Source: a virus. Taken from it: DNA of 36,477 nucleotides. The notes below the pieces were generated by a model. That model saw nothing but the letters and a program-made list of their open reading frames with translations. It did no database searches and was not told the origin of the DNA. The position numbers were made by a program, and so were the translations under genes. The DNA lies in the IMG/VR virus record IMGVR_UViG_3300011432_000034, positions 1 through 36,477 of that record; one strand, written 5' to 3'. This document shows, piece after piece, positions 1 to 8,073 of the stretch. Position 1 is the first letter of the stretch. Each line of letters starts with the position of its first letter.

Positions 1-1
1 C

Positions 2-115
2 ATAATCGCGGCATTCATATTTGCAGCATTTATTGCAAACGCTATCCCGGTGGATATCGAATACGACGAAGACGCTTTGCATATTACAACTAGGCATATG
101 GAGATTTCAAAATGA
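2..115 (+). CDS. C-terminal part of a small signal-peptide protein (continues from window end)
   Basis: The frame is open from the left edge to a TGA at 113-115. The window-end sequence CATAA (36473-36477) equals the first five bases; merging them makes the ATG at 36444 read in frame into this ORF, giving a protein of about 47 residues. The joined N-terminus has a KKK start and a long hydrophobic run ending in ANA, like a signal peptide or one membrane span, followed by a short acidic tail (VDIEYDEDA). The next gene overlaps its stop as ATGA. The family is unknown. An exported or membrane-anchored small phage protein is an inference. Confidence 0.6.
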   Translation: MIAAFIFAAFIANAIPVDIEYDEDALHITTRHMEISK

Positions 116-291
116 CGACATTTATCCCAGGATCAGAGCAATTGGTATATCAACGCGTCAGTTATCTGCGCGATGTGCTCGATTTAATCAAACATGGATC
201 AGATATGGAGTGCTGGGAAGCAAACGAAGAGCAAGATAACCTGATTGCATCGATCAATGCCAGGATAGAGGAACTTTTGGCGTCTATCTAA
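112..291 (+). CDS. Small hypothetical protein, 59 aa
   Basis: The ATG at 112 overlaps the stop of the preceding ORF (ATGA), which argues for translational coupling. The protein is soluble, with many acidic residues and a predicted helical C-terminal half (ASINARIEELLASI). I see no cysteine pairs or catalytic motif and do not recognise the family. It is the last gene of the rightward run that crosses the circular junction, and it ends a few bases before a GC-rich hairpin that separates it from the convergent gene at 327-2186. A longer ORF in another frame (21-239) is judged a shadow because it lacks this coupling. Confidence 0.6.
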   Translation: MTTFIPGSEQLVYQRVSYLRDVLDLIKHGSDMECWEANEEQDNLIASINARIEELLASI

Positions 292-317
292 AAAAGAGGG
301 GCCGTTTTCAGGCCCCC
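290..317 (-). terminator. Rho-independent terminator of the leftward fibre-like gene
   Basis: GGGGCC (298-303) pairs with GGCCCC (311-316) around a 7-base loop. Read leftward, the stem is followed by TCTTTTTT (complement of 290-297), a proper U-tract. It lies just past the stop of the 327-2186 gene. On the plus strand the stem is followed only by a weak T run, so it may also slow rightward transcription from the junction genes. Confidence 0.8.
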
Positions 318-326
318 ATTTCATCG

Positions 327-2186
327 TCATTCAGTTGCAGAGAAAGTCAGAGAAGCCAGCGTAGCATTTGAGCTATTGGGCACGGCTGCATAGCCTAGAT
401 CAATGTTTTTTTGTATACCGCTTTGATCCTTGTAGAAGACTCTGAAGTGATACTTCTTTGAATCTGTTGTCGTCTCAACAACGCTGGCTTGGATCATTCC
501 GTTTGAATCCGGTAGGAATCTTTGATCTTGTGGCTGCATGAGCGTTGCCGTGTCGCTGTAAAAGAATGATGTTTCTAGCTCTATTGAAAGTTCAACATCT
601 GTTCCGTCAACGTTGCCTAAGAGATCGCCAACAAATGCATAGATGACACATTCGTCTGGGGTAGCTGCCTCTGCAAAAAAGTTGTAGTCAAAACTGACTG
701 AGGTTAGAAGTGATCTGGTTTGGCCATCAGAGCTAAATACCGCACGCACCAGGACTTCATCGATACCGGCTGAGAGATCAAGGCTTGAGGCATTCGTGTT
801 GATTTCAGCAGCGGTGTTTGCTTGAGAATAGGTGCCATCAGACGTCGCCCAGGCACTTCCGTTCCAGTACTTTAATGTTCCATCAAGGCTCATTTGATAT
901 TTTATCGTTGCAGGAGAATCATCGGTTTGTGAACTAGAAAAACTTGCCAACCCATCTGCGCCGACTCCCTGGCCAGCGTTTTGAATCATGTAGGGGTTAT
1001 CTGTCGCATAGATCTGACCAGTGTAGCCAACAACAATGTCGTCCACAATTCCTTGGGTATTGCTAGAAGCTGTGACAACCTTAACTGCTAGGGTATCTGA
1101 TGCCGGCAATGAACCAATATTTGTGTTCACATCAGCCTTGCTCGTTGACTCTGAAGGACCAGTTGAAGTTGCCCAAGCGGGGTCATCCCAAAATTTACCG
1201 TTTAGAATGTAACTCACAGAACCAGTTTCGGTTGCGGTAAATGATGTGAATGCCTGAACGTCTCCAACGGTTGAGTAGGTCATTGTTGGGCAAGTAATTG
1301 TATCTTGCAGATATATCGTTGAGCTTGGGACTGTGCTTGGCGCACTGTAATTTCCGGTATGTTGTACCGCACTAAATATCTGAATATATCCAACCTTAAA
1401 GTTGGAGCTAGAAAGCGATGCGTTCCAGGTATTGCCAATCCTGAGTAAACCGATGTTTGCAGAGTTTCTGGTACCTGTTGATACAATTGTCGAACCCTTT
1501 TGAGTCCCGTCGATAAATAAGCGGGTAGCTCCCGTTGTAATATCCATGTTGAATTCAAATTCATAGGTTGTGCCTGCCGTTGGGGACCAGGCTCCAAAGT
1601 TGGTACTTGAAATTGCTCCGTTTGCATCGTTATAGATGGCAATTAGGATATTGCCGCCGGAGTCATGGTCCAAGAGGATGCCGTTGTCTCTGGTATCGGC
1701 TACCTTAGAAATCGCAAACAAACCCTGCTTGGTGCCTGGACTTCCAGTGTAGTTAGGGATGATGGTCATGCGCACACAAAGGGTTTGGGCGGATGATGCG
1801 TTAGACAGTGCGTTATATGATACGTATTTTGTTCCTCCCGTAAGATCTAAGGTATTGCTGGTAATTGTTGGAGATCCTGTTCCAGTCCCGGTTGTTGTCC
1901 CATCGCCCCAGTTTCCGTTGATATCTGAATCGTAAGATGCGAAGAAAGTCGCTCCCGCTGGCCTTTGATCGTCCTGAGTCAGCGTGCCAGATATTGTTGA
2001 CTTAGATGCCGTGTAGGTAAACCCAGTGTCATCGGCGAAGTCTTCGGTAAATGTTTGGCTGGGGTTTGATTGCAGCTTTAGCCTCGCCGTATTGCTTGCA
2101 ATTTCCAAATCAGTTGAGTCATAAGTAAAGTTGCCGCTTGCACTTGTCGAATAAAGAACGGTTTTCGTCAGTAAACTTCCTGGCAT
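327..2186 (-). CDS. LamG/concanavalin-like fibre or adhesin protein
   Basis: This 619-residue protein starts at an ATG (2184-2186) preceded by GGAGA at good spacing. A start 16 codons upstream at 2234 exists but lacks a ribosome site. Residues of about 75-290 resemble the LamG/concanavalin A-like domain of phage structural proteins (LDLTGG, KYVSYNAL, FIDGTQKGS). After it come two copies of a repeat of about 75 residues, recognisable by FWDDPAWATS and YWNGSAWATS followed by VNTN or EINTN and a V-rich strand. The C-terminal region is a beta-rich sandwich. It is probably a receptor-binding fibre or decoration protein. Unlike the other structural genes it is transcribed leftward, alone, with its own terminator, which fits an acquired or separately controlled gene. 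Confidence 0.65.
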   Translation of the reverse strand: MPGSLLTKTVLYSTSASGNFTYDSTDLEIASNTARLKLQSNPSQTFTEDFADDTGFTYTASKSTISGTLTQDDQRPAGATFFASYDSDINGNWGDGTTTGTGTGSPTITSNTLDLTGGTKYVSYNALSNASSAQTLCVRMTIIPNYTGSPGTKQGLFAISKVADTRDNGILLDHDSGGNILIAIYNDANGAISSTNFGAWSPTAGTTYEFEFNMDITTGATRLFIDGTQKGSTIVSTGTRNSANIGLLRIGNTWNASLSSSNFKVGYIQIFSAVQHTGNYSAPSTVPSSTIYLQDTITCPTMTYSTVGDVQAFTSFTATETGSVSYILNGKFWDDPAWATSTGPSESTSKADVNTNIGSLPASDTLAVKVVTASSNTQGIVDDIVVGYTGQIYATDNPYMIQNAGQGVGADGLASFSSSQTDDSPATIKYQMSLDGTLKYWNGSAWATSDGTYSQANTAAEINTNASSLDLSAGIDEVLVRAVFSSDGQTRSLLTSVSFDYNFFAEAATPDECVIYAFVGDLLGNVDGTDVELSIELETSFFYSDTATLMQPQDQRFLPDSNGMIQASVVETTTDSKKYHFRVFYKDQSGIQKNIDLGYAAVPNSSNATLASLTFSATE

Positions 2187-2210
2187 GGTTTTGTCTCCAT
2201 TGGGTTGGTA

Positions 2211-2240
2211 AATATAGTGATTGTAGCGTACCACGATAAA
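2211..2240 (-). promoter_or_regulatory. Possible promoter of the leftward fibre-like gene
   Basis: On the minus strand TTTATC (2235-2240) lies 18 bases from TATATT (2211-2216), which matches five of six bases of the -10 consensus. It sits 25-54 bases ahead of the ATG at 2186 in the divergent gap between this gene and the terminase operon. The -35 match is poor. I found no convincing rightward promoter in the same gap. Confidence 0.3.
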
Positions 2241-2286
2241 TTAGTGCATACTTAATGATAGATCAACTTGACAGGTAGGAACTTTT

Positions 2287-2667
2287 ATGGCCGTTGGGCG
2301 TCCATCAAAATATAAACCGGAGTACTGTCGAGCGATAGTCGATAGCGCAAAGTCTGGATCTTCTATCGCAGCTTTCGCTGCAGAAGTAGGGGTTTCCCGC
2401 CATAGACTCAATGAGTGGGCGAAAAAACACAGGCAATTTCGTGACGCTATGGAGATCTCTCAAAGTATAGCTCAGAGGTTCTGGGAGTCGCGATTACATA
2501 AGGCCGCACTCGGAATTATTGAAAAGATAGATGGTATTCCATTAAAAAATCCAAACGCTTCGTTGATCATGTTTATCATGAAAAACCGATTCAGGGACGA
2601 TTACGGCGATCAGATTAGGGTCGATCAGGGCGATTTAGAATATGAGACGCCAGCAAGCCTTAGTTAA
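2287..2667 (+). CDS. terS: Terminase small subunit
   Basis: This 126-residue protein begins with GRPSKYKPEY, the usual opening of phage small terminase subunits. A helix-turn-helix-like segment follows (SIAAFAAEVGVSRHRLNEW, about residues 28-46). The rest, including AALGIIEK and MFIMKNRFRDDYGD, is typical of the family's oligomerisation region. It would bind the packaging start and load the large subunit. AGGA lies 8 bases before the ATG. The gene overlaps the large subunit by 26 bases. It opens the late operon. Confidence 0.9.
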   Translation: MAVGRPSKYKPEYCRAIVDSAKSGSSIAAFAAEVGVSRHRLNEWAKKHRQFRDAMEISQSIAQRFWESRLHKAALGIIEKIDGIPLKNPNASLIMFIMKNRFRDDYGDQIRVDQGDLEYETPASLS

Positions 2668-3910
2668 AAAAAACCCAAAACAAGTTGCCGCCTATAATTC
2701 TAGGAGTCGAAACAACTTGATCCTTGCCGGCCGCCGCGGCGGCAAGACCTATTGCATGACCGAACGCGCAATCCGCCGAATTGGCAATTCCCCAAAAATG
2801 GCAAAGATCTTTTTTGTCGGCCCAACACACGGTCATGCTGAGGAATTGTTTTGGGATCATCTGGCCATGAGGTTTAACCAACTCGGTTGGAAATATAGGC
2901 CTAGGCTATCTAAGAAGCATTATGAGCTCGCAGATAAGAGGAAGGTCTATGTGATTGGGGCCGAACGGTTTGACCTTATGCGGGGCCATGGGATCTGGCA
3001 TGTGGCATTTGATGAGATCGCCTACTTCAGAGAAGACCTATCAAAGATCTGGCGTGCCGTGCGTCCTGCCCTTTCCGATTTTAAGGGCACATCGGATTGG
3101 GGATCAACGCCTGATGGTAAGGGATCCCAGGCCTACGAGTTCTATAACCACTACAAGGGAAAGCTTGAGTGGTCATATCATCACTGGGTTACTCTTGATA
3201 ACCCCTACATGGATCCAGGAGAAATAGAGGAAGCCAAGCGTGATCTGGACGAAGTTTCCTTCAAGCAGGAGTATGAGGCGTCATGGGAAACCTTTTCTAT
3301 GCTCGCCTATTACAACTATCAGGAATCAGTTCACAGAAAGCAACAGGCACCGATTAACCCAGCCGTTCCCGTGCACATGGCGTTTGATTTCAACGTCAAC
3401 CCGACGACACTTCTTTTGTCACAGTACCAAGACCAGACTATGCGCTATGTGAAGGAATACAGCTTTAACGACTCATCAACAGAGCGAACAATTAAGTCTT
3501 TTTGTGAAGACAACCAACATTTGAAAGATTCCGTATTATTTAAGGTGCGAGGGGATGCAACGGGAGACAATCGAAAGTCAAATACTGGAAAGACTGATTA
3601 TCAGTACGTAAGGGACGTTCTTGGATATTATGGGTTCAATTATAAATATGAGGTTCGGGCATCTAACCCTGCGATCGTGGATCGTGTTAAAATCGTCAAT
3701 GGATGGTTAAAGCCGATTGCCGGTAGACACCGCGTTGAACTTGATCCAAGCTGTATTGAGCTGCACAAAGATTTTGACGGACAGAAATCGGACGGTAGGA
3801 TACCATCTCCCGAAGGAAATAGAGGACACAAAGCGGACGCAGCCGGATACGATATTTATTGGCAGTATTGCGTCGACAACCGTAAGCCAAGTGGAGTTAT
3901 ACAACTATGA
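2642..3910 (+). CDS. terL: Terminase large subunit (packaging ATPase/nuclease)
   Basis: The protein has 422 residues. The Walker A motif is G30-RRGGK-T36. Walker B is the hydrophobic strand ending in D124-E125. A coupling motif STP lies at 155-157. The C-terminal RNase H-like nuclease shows D249 (AFDFNVN), GDATGD and a final HKADAAGYD. It would cut replicated DNA and pump it through the portal. Length and order of domains are normal. The start lies inside terS, and the last codons overlap the portal start by 4 bases, so translation is probably coupled on both sides. Confidence 0.95.
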   Translation: MRRQQALVKKNPKQVAAYNSRSRNNLILAGRRGGKTYCMTERAIRRIGNSPKMAKIFFVGPTHGHAEELFWDHLAMRFNQLGWKYRPRLSKKHYELADKRKVYVIGAERFDLMRGHGIWHVAFDEIAYFREDLSKIWRAVRPALSDFKGTSDWGSTPDGKGSQAYEFYNHYKGKLEWSYHHWVTLDNPYMDPGEIEEAKRDLDEVSFKQEYEASWETFSMLAYYNYQESVHRKQQAPINPAVPVHMAFDFNVNPTTLLLSQYQDQTMRYVKEYSFNDSSTERTIKSFCEDNQHLKDSVLFKVRGDATGDNRKSNTGKTDYQYVRDVLGYYGFNYKYEVRASNPAIVDRVKIVNGWLKPIAGRHRVELDPSCIELHKDFDGQKSDGRIPSPEGNRGHKADAAGYDIYWQYCVDNRKPSGVIQL

Positions 3911-5337
3911 GCCTACGCGATGATATGGATTTAATCATCGAATATTTTAAGTCACATCGATATGACTTTTACGTAAACAACATGCTGATCGATATATTTG
4001 AGGGGAACCTTAAGCCATATGTCCTGAAGGAGTTACAAAAGACTCTTTCGGAAAAGGCTTTTGAGCAAATCAAAGATCGAATTGCACCAGTCAACGTTTT
4101 AAAAAAGATCGTCGATAAGTTATCTGCGATTTATACCGTCGCACCACAAAGAAAGATTCTAAACGGTGCGGCGAATGATCAGGATACGCTGGTTCTTTAC
4201 GAGAAGGAGATGGGGATAAATCGCGCAATGAAACAGGCGGCGTCTCTTTACTCGCTTTCTCGCTCATGCCTTCTGCAGCCATACATTAACAACGGAGTAC
4301 CTCAAGCAAGATCTGTCCCTAATGATCGGTTTTTTGTTCTCGGGCAGAATCATATTGACCCGATGAAACCGACTCACGTTGTCACATTTGAATGCTATGG
4401 TCACGATAAGTATAGATTCTATGCCTATACTGACACCGAGTTTTTGATATTTGAGATGGATAAAAATATTCGTTTCGATCTTATGGGCCAGCTAGATAAT
4501 TCCGCTGGTATTAATCCATACGGGGCGATTCCTTTTGTCTATGCTAATAGCTCTACTCTTAAGCTTTGGCCAACGCCTGATGAAACCAAAATCGCAATGA
4601 CTCTGCTGATTCCAATCCTTTTTAGCGATTTAAACTTTGCCGTGAAGTTTCAGTGTTTCTCTATGATCTACACGATAGACGTCGATAGTCAAAACCTTGT
4701 CCTTTCTCCAAACGCTATCTGGGATTTGAAATCAGACGCCACGTCTGAAACTAAGCCAGAAGTTGGACAGATAAAGCCACAGGTTGACATTGATCAGGTG
4801 TTGACCTTGATTCATTCGGAAGTAGCTCTTTGGCTTAACTCTATGGGCCTTCGCCCTGGATCTGTCGGCCAGCTCACCAAGGATAGCTTTGCCTCTGGTA
4901 TTTCTAAGTTGATTGATGAATCGGATACCTACGAGGCGCGTCTTGATCTTTCCGATTCGTTTGGGGAGATAGAGCGTCAATTCTGGGATCTTTTGATGAA
5001 CAAGATGAATCCTGTGTGGGTTTCTACAGGCCAATTGCAGGCAAATATCGATTTTGATTCCATGTCTGAAGTCTCAGTCAACTATACCTTAACACCCGCC
5101 GCACAAAACCGAGCCTCTCTTGTGCAGGAGCTCGAGGCAGAGGTTAAGGCTGGGTTTATGTCCCAAAGAATGGCTCTTAAAAAGCTATATCCTGACTACT
5201 CAGACGCTGAAATCGATGCTTTAATGTTAGAAATAAACGGCGAAAAAGAGGAGCCAGAAGATGGCGGCCAAATGGCAGAAGATGAGGCTGGAGATTCCGG
5301 AGGATCTGAGCCCGGAGCAGAGGGCGCAGCTAGCTGA
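3907..5337 (+). CDS. Portal protein
   Basis: This 476-residue protein lies directly after the large terminase. The sequence shows the usual portal layout: a helical N-terminal region, a central beta-rich part, a long helix (LTLIHSEVALWLNSMGLRP, followed by GSVGQL and ASGISKLIDESD), and a C-terminal acidic Gly/Glu tail. The segment MSQRMALKKLYPDYSDAEID is typical of siphovirus portals. It forms the dodecameric channel at the capsid vertex. The acidic tail (from about residue 450) is encoded by the stretch that overlaps the next gene by 77 bases, so its composition may partly reflect that double coding. Confidence 0.85.
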   Translation: MSLRDDMDLIIEYFKSHRYDFYVNNMLIDIFEGNLKPYVLKELQKTLSEKAFEQIKDRIAPVNVLKKIVDKLSAIYTVAPQRKILNGAANDQDTLVLYEKEMGINRAMKQAASLYSLSRSCLLQPYINNGVPQARSVPNDRFFVLGQNHIDPMKPTHVVTFECYGHDKYRFYAYTDTEFLIFEMDKNIRFDLMGQLDNSAGINPYGAIPFVYANSSTLKLWPTPDETKIAMTLLIPILFSDLNFAVKFQCFSMIYTIDVDSQNLVLSPNAIWDLKSDATSETKPEVGQIKPQVDIDQVLTLIHSEVALWLNSMGLRPGSVGQLTKDSFASGISKLIDESDTYEARLDLSDSFGEIERQFWDLLMNKMNPVWVSTGQLQANIDFDSMSEVSVNYTLTPAAQNRASLVQELEAEVKAGFMSQRMALKKLYPDYSDAEIDALMLEINGEKEEPEDGGQMAEDEAGDSGGSEPGAEGAAS

Positions 5338-5716
5338 TGACGTTATCGAATATATCGTTGACCGCACGAAAAAGGGTTACGACTGGCGCGGACGAAAATT
5401 TCCCGGCTATTCTCCCGACTATATCAAAAGCCTCGATTTCAAAATCGCCGGTAAATCAAGAAGTCGTATCGACTTAACGCTGTCTGGAGAAATGCTTGCA
5501 GATCTTAAACTCATTTCGCACAAGCCTGGCTCTCTTCTCATCGGATTTGAGGCAGGATCTGAATCTAATGCTAAAGCAGAGGGAAACATATTGGGTTCTT
5601 ACGGTGGTAGCCCTAAGCGGAGTCGCGCTAGGGATTTTCTTGGCATTACAGATCGGGACTTTCAACGAATCCTAGAGCCATACGAGATGGAGGGGGCCGG
5701 TGAGTCAGAAGAATGA
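5261..5716 (+). CDS. Phage virion morphogenesis / tail-completion protein (Mu gpG-like)
   Basis: The protein has 151 residues. The start is supported by GAGGAG seven bases before the ATG, although this places 77 bases inside the portal gene. Features typical of the morphogenesis family are WRGRKFPGYSPDYIKS, LTLSGEMLADL and the C-terminal RDFLGITDRDFQRIL. Family members act in head completion or joining of head and tail. The related protein at 5842-6333 shares the LTLxGxML core, so the phage carries two paralogues side by side. Exact step unknown. Confidence 0.7.
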   Translation: MAAKWQKMRLEIPEDLSPEQRAQLADDVIEYIVDRTKKGYDWRGRKFPGYSPDYIKSLDFKIAGKSRSRIDLTLSGEMLADLKLISHKPGSLLIGFEAGSESNAKAEGNILGSYGGSPKRSRARDFLGITDRDFQRILEPYEMEGAGESEE

Positions 5717-5858
5717 TCTGTGCACGGCTAATCTATGCTGTCCCTATTGTAAGTATGAGTACCACTGGGTTTGGCAATCTAGCAAAATTATGCTCGAATG
5801 CCCGGCTTGTAAGCAATACTTTAAAGTTGCGGAGTCTGTAGTTGGCCAACAAGACTAA
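5700..5858 (+). CDS. Small zinc-ribbon protein, 52 aa
   Basis: GTG start at 5700 with a strong purine site (GGAGGGGG) just upstream. The ORF overlaps the ends of both neighbours, 17 bases on each side, which fits a real coupled gene. Cysteines are arranged as CCPYC, about 18 residues, then CPAC, a four-cysteine zinc ribbon with an aromatic middle (YEYHWVW). Phage Mu has a small zinc-finger protein, Com, near its head genes, but I cannot show homology. A role in RNA or protein binding is inference. The gene is easily missed because of its size and GTG start. Confidence 0.7.
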   Translation: MSQKNDLCTANLCCPYCKYEYHWVWQSSKIMLECPACKQYFKVAESVVGQQD

Positions 5859-6333
5859 CATTGCGAAGGTTTTTCAAAATATCCGCAAACGATTCGATAG
5901 GGTCATTGCTGATTCCATAGAGCCGATGGGCCGCGAGGCAATTCGTCTGCTGGTAGTCCGCACCAGGCTTGGGTATGGGGTTTCGCGTCAAGAAGGTAAC
6001 CGAGGAAAGCTTAAATCCTTAAGTCCTGCCTATGTACAGTTTAGGCAGCGATATAGAAACTTATCTCCTTTTACACGGCCTAGGCGCTCAAACCTAACTC
6101 TGACTGGACAGATGCTTGATTCTATGCAAATTATAAAAGCATCAAATCGTACAGTTATTATTGGGCCTAAGGGTCGACGCAGGGATGGCGAGAATAATGA
6201 GGACATTGCCAAGTGGGTTCAAAAGGCGGGGCGTCCCTTCCTTAACATCTCTCGCACTGAGCAAATCCAACTTATTCGCTTTTATCGACGGACGTTTGGC
6301 GATCTCGCCAGAAACCGACGGTTGACATTTTAG
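5842..6333 (+). CDS. Second virion morphogenesis / minor capsid-tail protein
   Basis: This 163-residue protein uses a TTG start at 5842 with GGAG seven bases upstream. It has the layout of phage head-tail completion proteins: a helical N-terminus, TRLGYGVSRQEG, KSLSPAYVQFRQRY, NLTLTGQMLDSM, then a beta strand (TVIIGPKGR) and NEDIAKWVQKAGRPFLNIS near the end. The core resembles the gene at 5261, which suggests an old duplication. It probably works at the neck or as a tail-completion factor. The strongly basic content (many Arg) is normal for the group. Confidence 0.65.
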   Translation: MANKTNIAKVFQNIRKRFDRVIADSIEPMGREAIRLLVVRTRLGYGVSRQEGNRGKLKSLSPAYVQFRQRYRNLSPFTRPRRSNLTLTGQMLDSMQIIKASNRTVIIGPKGRRRDGENNEDIAKWVQKAGRPFLNISRTEQIQLIRFYRRTFGDLARNRRLTF

Positions 6334-6357
6334 GTACAATCAAAGGAGAATGAATTA

Positions 6358-6978
6358 ATGTCTACAAAGCCAGATCCAAATGTCCCTGGTGGGGACGATT
6401 CAGGTAAGGTTGATCCTCCTGATGAAAACCAGGATCAAAACCAACAAGACGGCAAAGTCGATTACGATGTGCACAGACGTCTTCTGGACCAACGAAAGAA
6501 GGACCAGGCGCGGATTCGCGATCTCGAGGCAGCGCAGAAAAAGCGTGAGGACGATGAGCTAAAGCGTAAGGGCGATGTTGAGAAGATGCTTGAAAACGAG
6601 CGGGCTGAAAAAGCAAAGCTTGTAGAAAAGCTAGGTCTTCACGAAGAACGTGAGAAGGCAAGGACAAAGGCTAATGCAGTGGCAAAGGCCCTGGGCAAGT
6701 TCTGGAATCCAAAGCTTGTTAACCTTGTCGATTACGAGAACGTCATTGTTGATCCTGACTCGGGCGATGTAGACGAGCTATCGGTTAAGAAAGAAGTGGA
6801 CCGCTTAAAGAAGGAATGGCCTGAACTTGTCGTTGAACGACGTAGTCCGGGTTTGCCGCCAGGCGCTCCGCCTGCTCCGCCTGAAAATGGTGGACGGGTT
6901 ACAGAGTCCAAATGGCGCTCACTCCCTCTAGCGGAAAAGAAAAAATTCAAAATTAATCAAATTGAATGGGGAGTATAA
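6358..6978 (+). CDS. Capsid scaffolding protein
   Basis: AGGAG precedes the ATG. The 206 residues are dominated by charged helix: an acidic disordered N-terminus with GGDD and QNQQD, a coiled coil from about residue 35 to 115 (RRLLDQRKKDQARIRDL, LENERAEKAKLVEKLG), a short ordered piece, a Pro-rich linker (GLPPGAPPAPPE) and a basic C-terminus. This composition, and the position directly before the major capsid protein, mark a scaffold that guides procapsid assembly and then leaves. I see no protease motif, so release without a cognate protease or cleavage by a host enzyme is possible. Confidence 0.75.
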   Translation: MSTKPDPNVPGGDDSGKVDPPDENQDQNQQDGKVDYDVHRRLLDQRKKDQARIRDLEAAQKKREDDELKRKGDVEKMLENERAEKAKLVEKLGLHEEREKARTKANAVAKALGKFWNPKLVNLVDYENVIVDPDSGDVDELSVKKEVDRLKKEWPELVVERRSPGLPPGAPPAPPENGGRVTESKWRSLPLAEKKKFKINQIEWGV

Positions 6979-6981
6979 ACT

Positions 6982-7839
6982 ATGAGTCAGACAGAACTAG
7001 CAAACGTCACTAATCAGATCCAAAAGTATTGGGCACCTTTGTTCACGGAAGAACTTAGATCCTCTTTGCTTTTGGGTTCTCTTGTTAACCGCGACTACCA
7101 AGGTCAGATCAAAAAGGGTGGAGACACCGTTCGGGTATCTCAGGTCAACGCACCTACTGGCCAGCTTTTGACCGTCGGTACCGATGCCGATGCATTTAGC
7201 CCATCGGCGATGTCAACCTCATACATCGATATCGTGGCAGATCGCCGCGCTGTTGCATCGTATGAGTTTGAAGACCTTGTTGACTTGCAAAGCCAGCTTT
7301 CTAACGAGAACCCAGCTATTATCAGTTCTCTGAAGTACGCAATGGAAAAGCAAATCAACGATTATCTTTACACCCTGGTTAATCCGTCAACGTCTTCGCC
7401 AGATCATTTGATCAACGGCATTACCGACATGAGTGCTTCTCAGCTGTCTGCTTTGCGAGTCCTTGCTGGTCAGGCAAAGTGGCCACACGATAAGCCTTGG
7501 TACGGTCTGCTTGATCCTCAGTACTATGCCGACGTGATGGATGACACCACGCTTGCATCTACTGAGTACGGTGGAAGCGATGCGCCTATGGTTGGCGGAC
7601 AGTTGGCAAAACCTCGTTTCGGCTTTATGCTGCTTGAGGACAATAGCCGATCTGCTGATTACGGCTTGTTTTTCTATCCTGATTGGTTGCACATGGTTAT
7701 GCAAAAAGAAGTCACGATCAAGGTTTCAGATCTTCACTCAAATAAGCAATTTGGGTACGTTCTGAGCGTTGACGTGGTCTTCGGTGCAGATCTTGGTATC
7801 AGCGGCGATGAAAAGCATATCAAGGTTTACAATACCTAA
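6982..7839 (+). CDS. Major capsid protein
   Basis: The 285-residue protein follows the scaffold gene by three bases. Its sequence reads like the family of capsid proteins starting with a helical segment (YWAPLFTEELRSSLLLGSLVNRDY), a beta stretch (GGDTVRVSQVNAPTG), then YEFEDLVDLQSQ and MEKQINDYLYTLV, as in P22-type/HK97-fold coat proteins of phages. The C-terminal part (YGYVL-like QFGYVLSVDVVFGADLGI) forms the typical last strands. No delta domain or cleavage site is visible, in keeping with a separate scaffold gene. Fold assignment rests on motif memory and gene order. Confidence 0.85.
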   Translation: MSQTELANVTNQIQKYWAPLFTEELRSSLLLGSLVNRDYQGQIKKGGDTVRVSQVNAPTGQLLTVGTDADAFSPSAMSTSYIDIVADRRAVASYEFEDLVDLQSQLSNENPAIISSLKYAMEKQINDYLYTLVNPSTSSPDHLINGITDMSASQLSALRVLAGQAKWPHDKPWYGLLDPQYYADVMDDTTLASTEYGGSDAPMVGGQLAKPRFGFMLLEDNSRSADYGLFFYPDWLHMVMQKEVTIKVSDLHSNKQFGYVLSVDVVFGADLGISGDEKHIKVYNT

Positions 7840-7855
7840 TTTGGAGTAAGTGCAA

Positions 7856-8047
7856 ATGTATGAGTTAAAGGCTGGTCAGGTTATTAAAAGTGTTTCGGCT
7901 AGGACCGATCAAGAACTTAGCGAAGAACTGGGTAAGCTGCCCAAGCCTTTAACCGTTCTTGCGTTAGTGCCAAAGGGCACAAGGGTTTGTTGTTATTATA
8001 TCGGCGAGGCGCAGAAAAAACCTGTGCCTTCGCCAAAACCAATTTAA
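7856..8047 (+). CDS. Small hypothetical head-region protein, 63 aa
   Basis: I chose the ATG at 7856 because GGAG (7843-7846) lies nine bases upstream; a GTG at 7850 is too close to it. The protein has a helical middle (TDQELSEELGKLPKP), a beta-like hydrophobic segment (TVLALVPKGTRVCCYYIG) and a Lys/Pro-rich tail. It sits between the capsid and the decoration-like genes, so it is probably an accessory head protein, but no family was recognised. Confidence 0.55.
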   Translation: MYELKAGQVIKSVSARTDQELSEELGKLPKPLTVLALVPKGTRVCCYYIGEAQKKPVPSPKPI

Positions 8048-8073
8048 GTAATTTTTTTAAGGAGTAATGCATT

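Noticed and set aside
1280-1642. 120-codon ORF on the minus strand inside the fibre-like gene
   Set aside because: Same strand but another frame of a gene with clear domains; rich in Gln and Pro without a start signal, so a shadow.
2268-2273. Perfect TTGACA on the plus strand upstream of terS
   Set aside because: It lies only 13 bases before the ATG at 2287, so its -10 would fall inside the coding sequence; no matching promoter is possible unless transcription starts within the gene.
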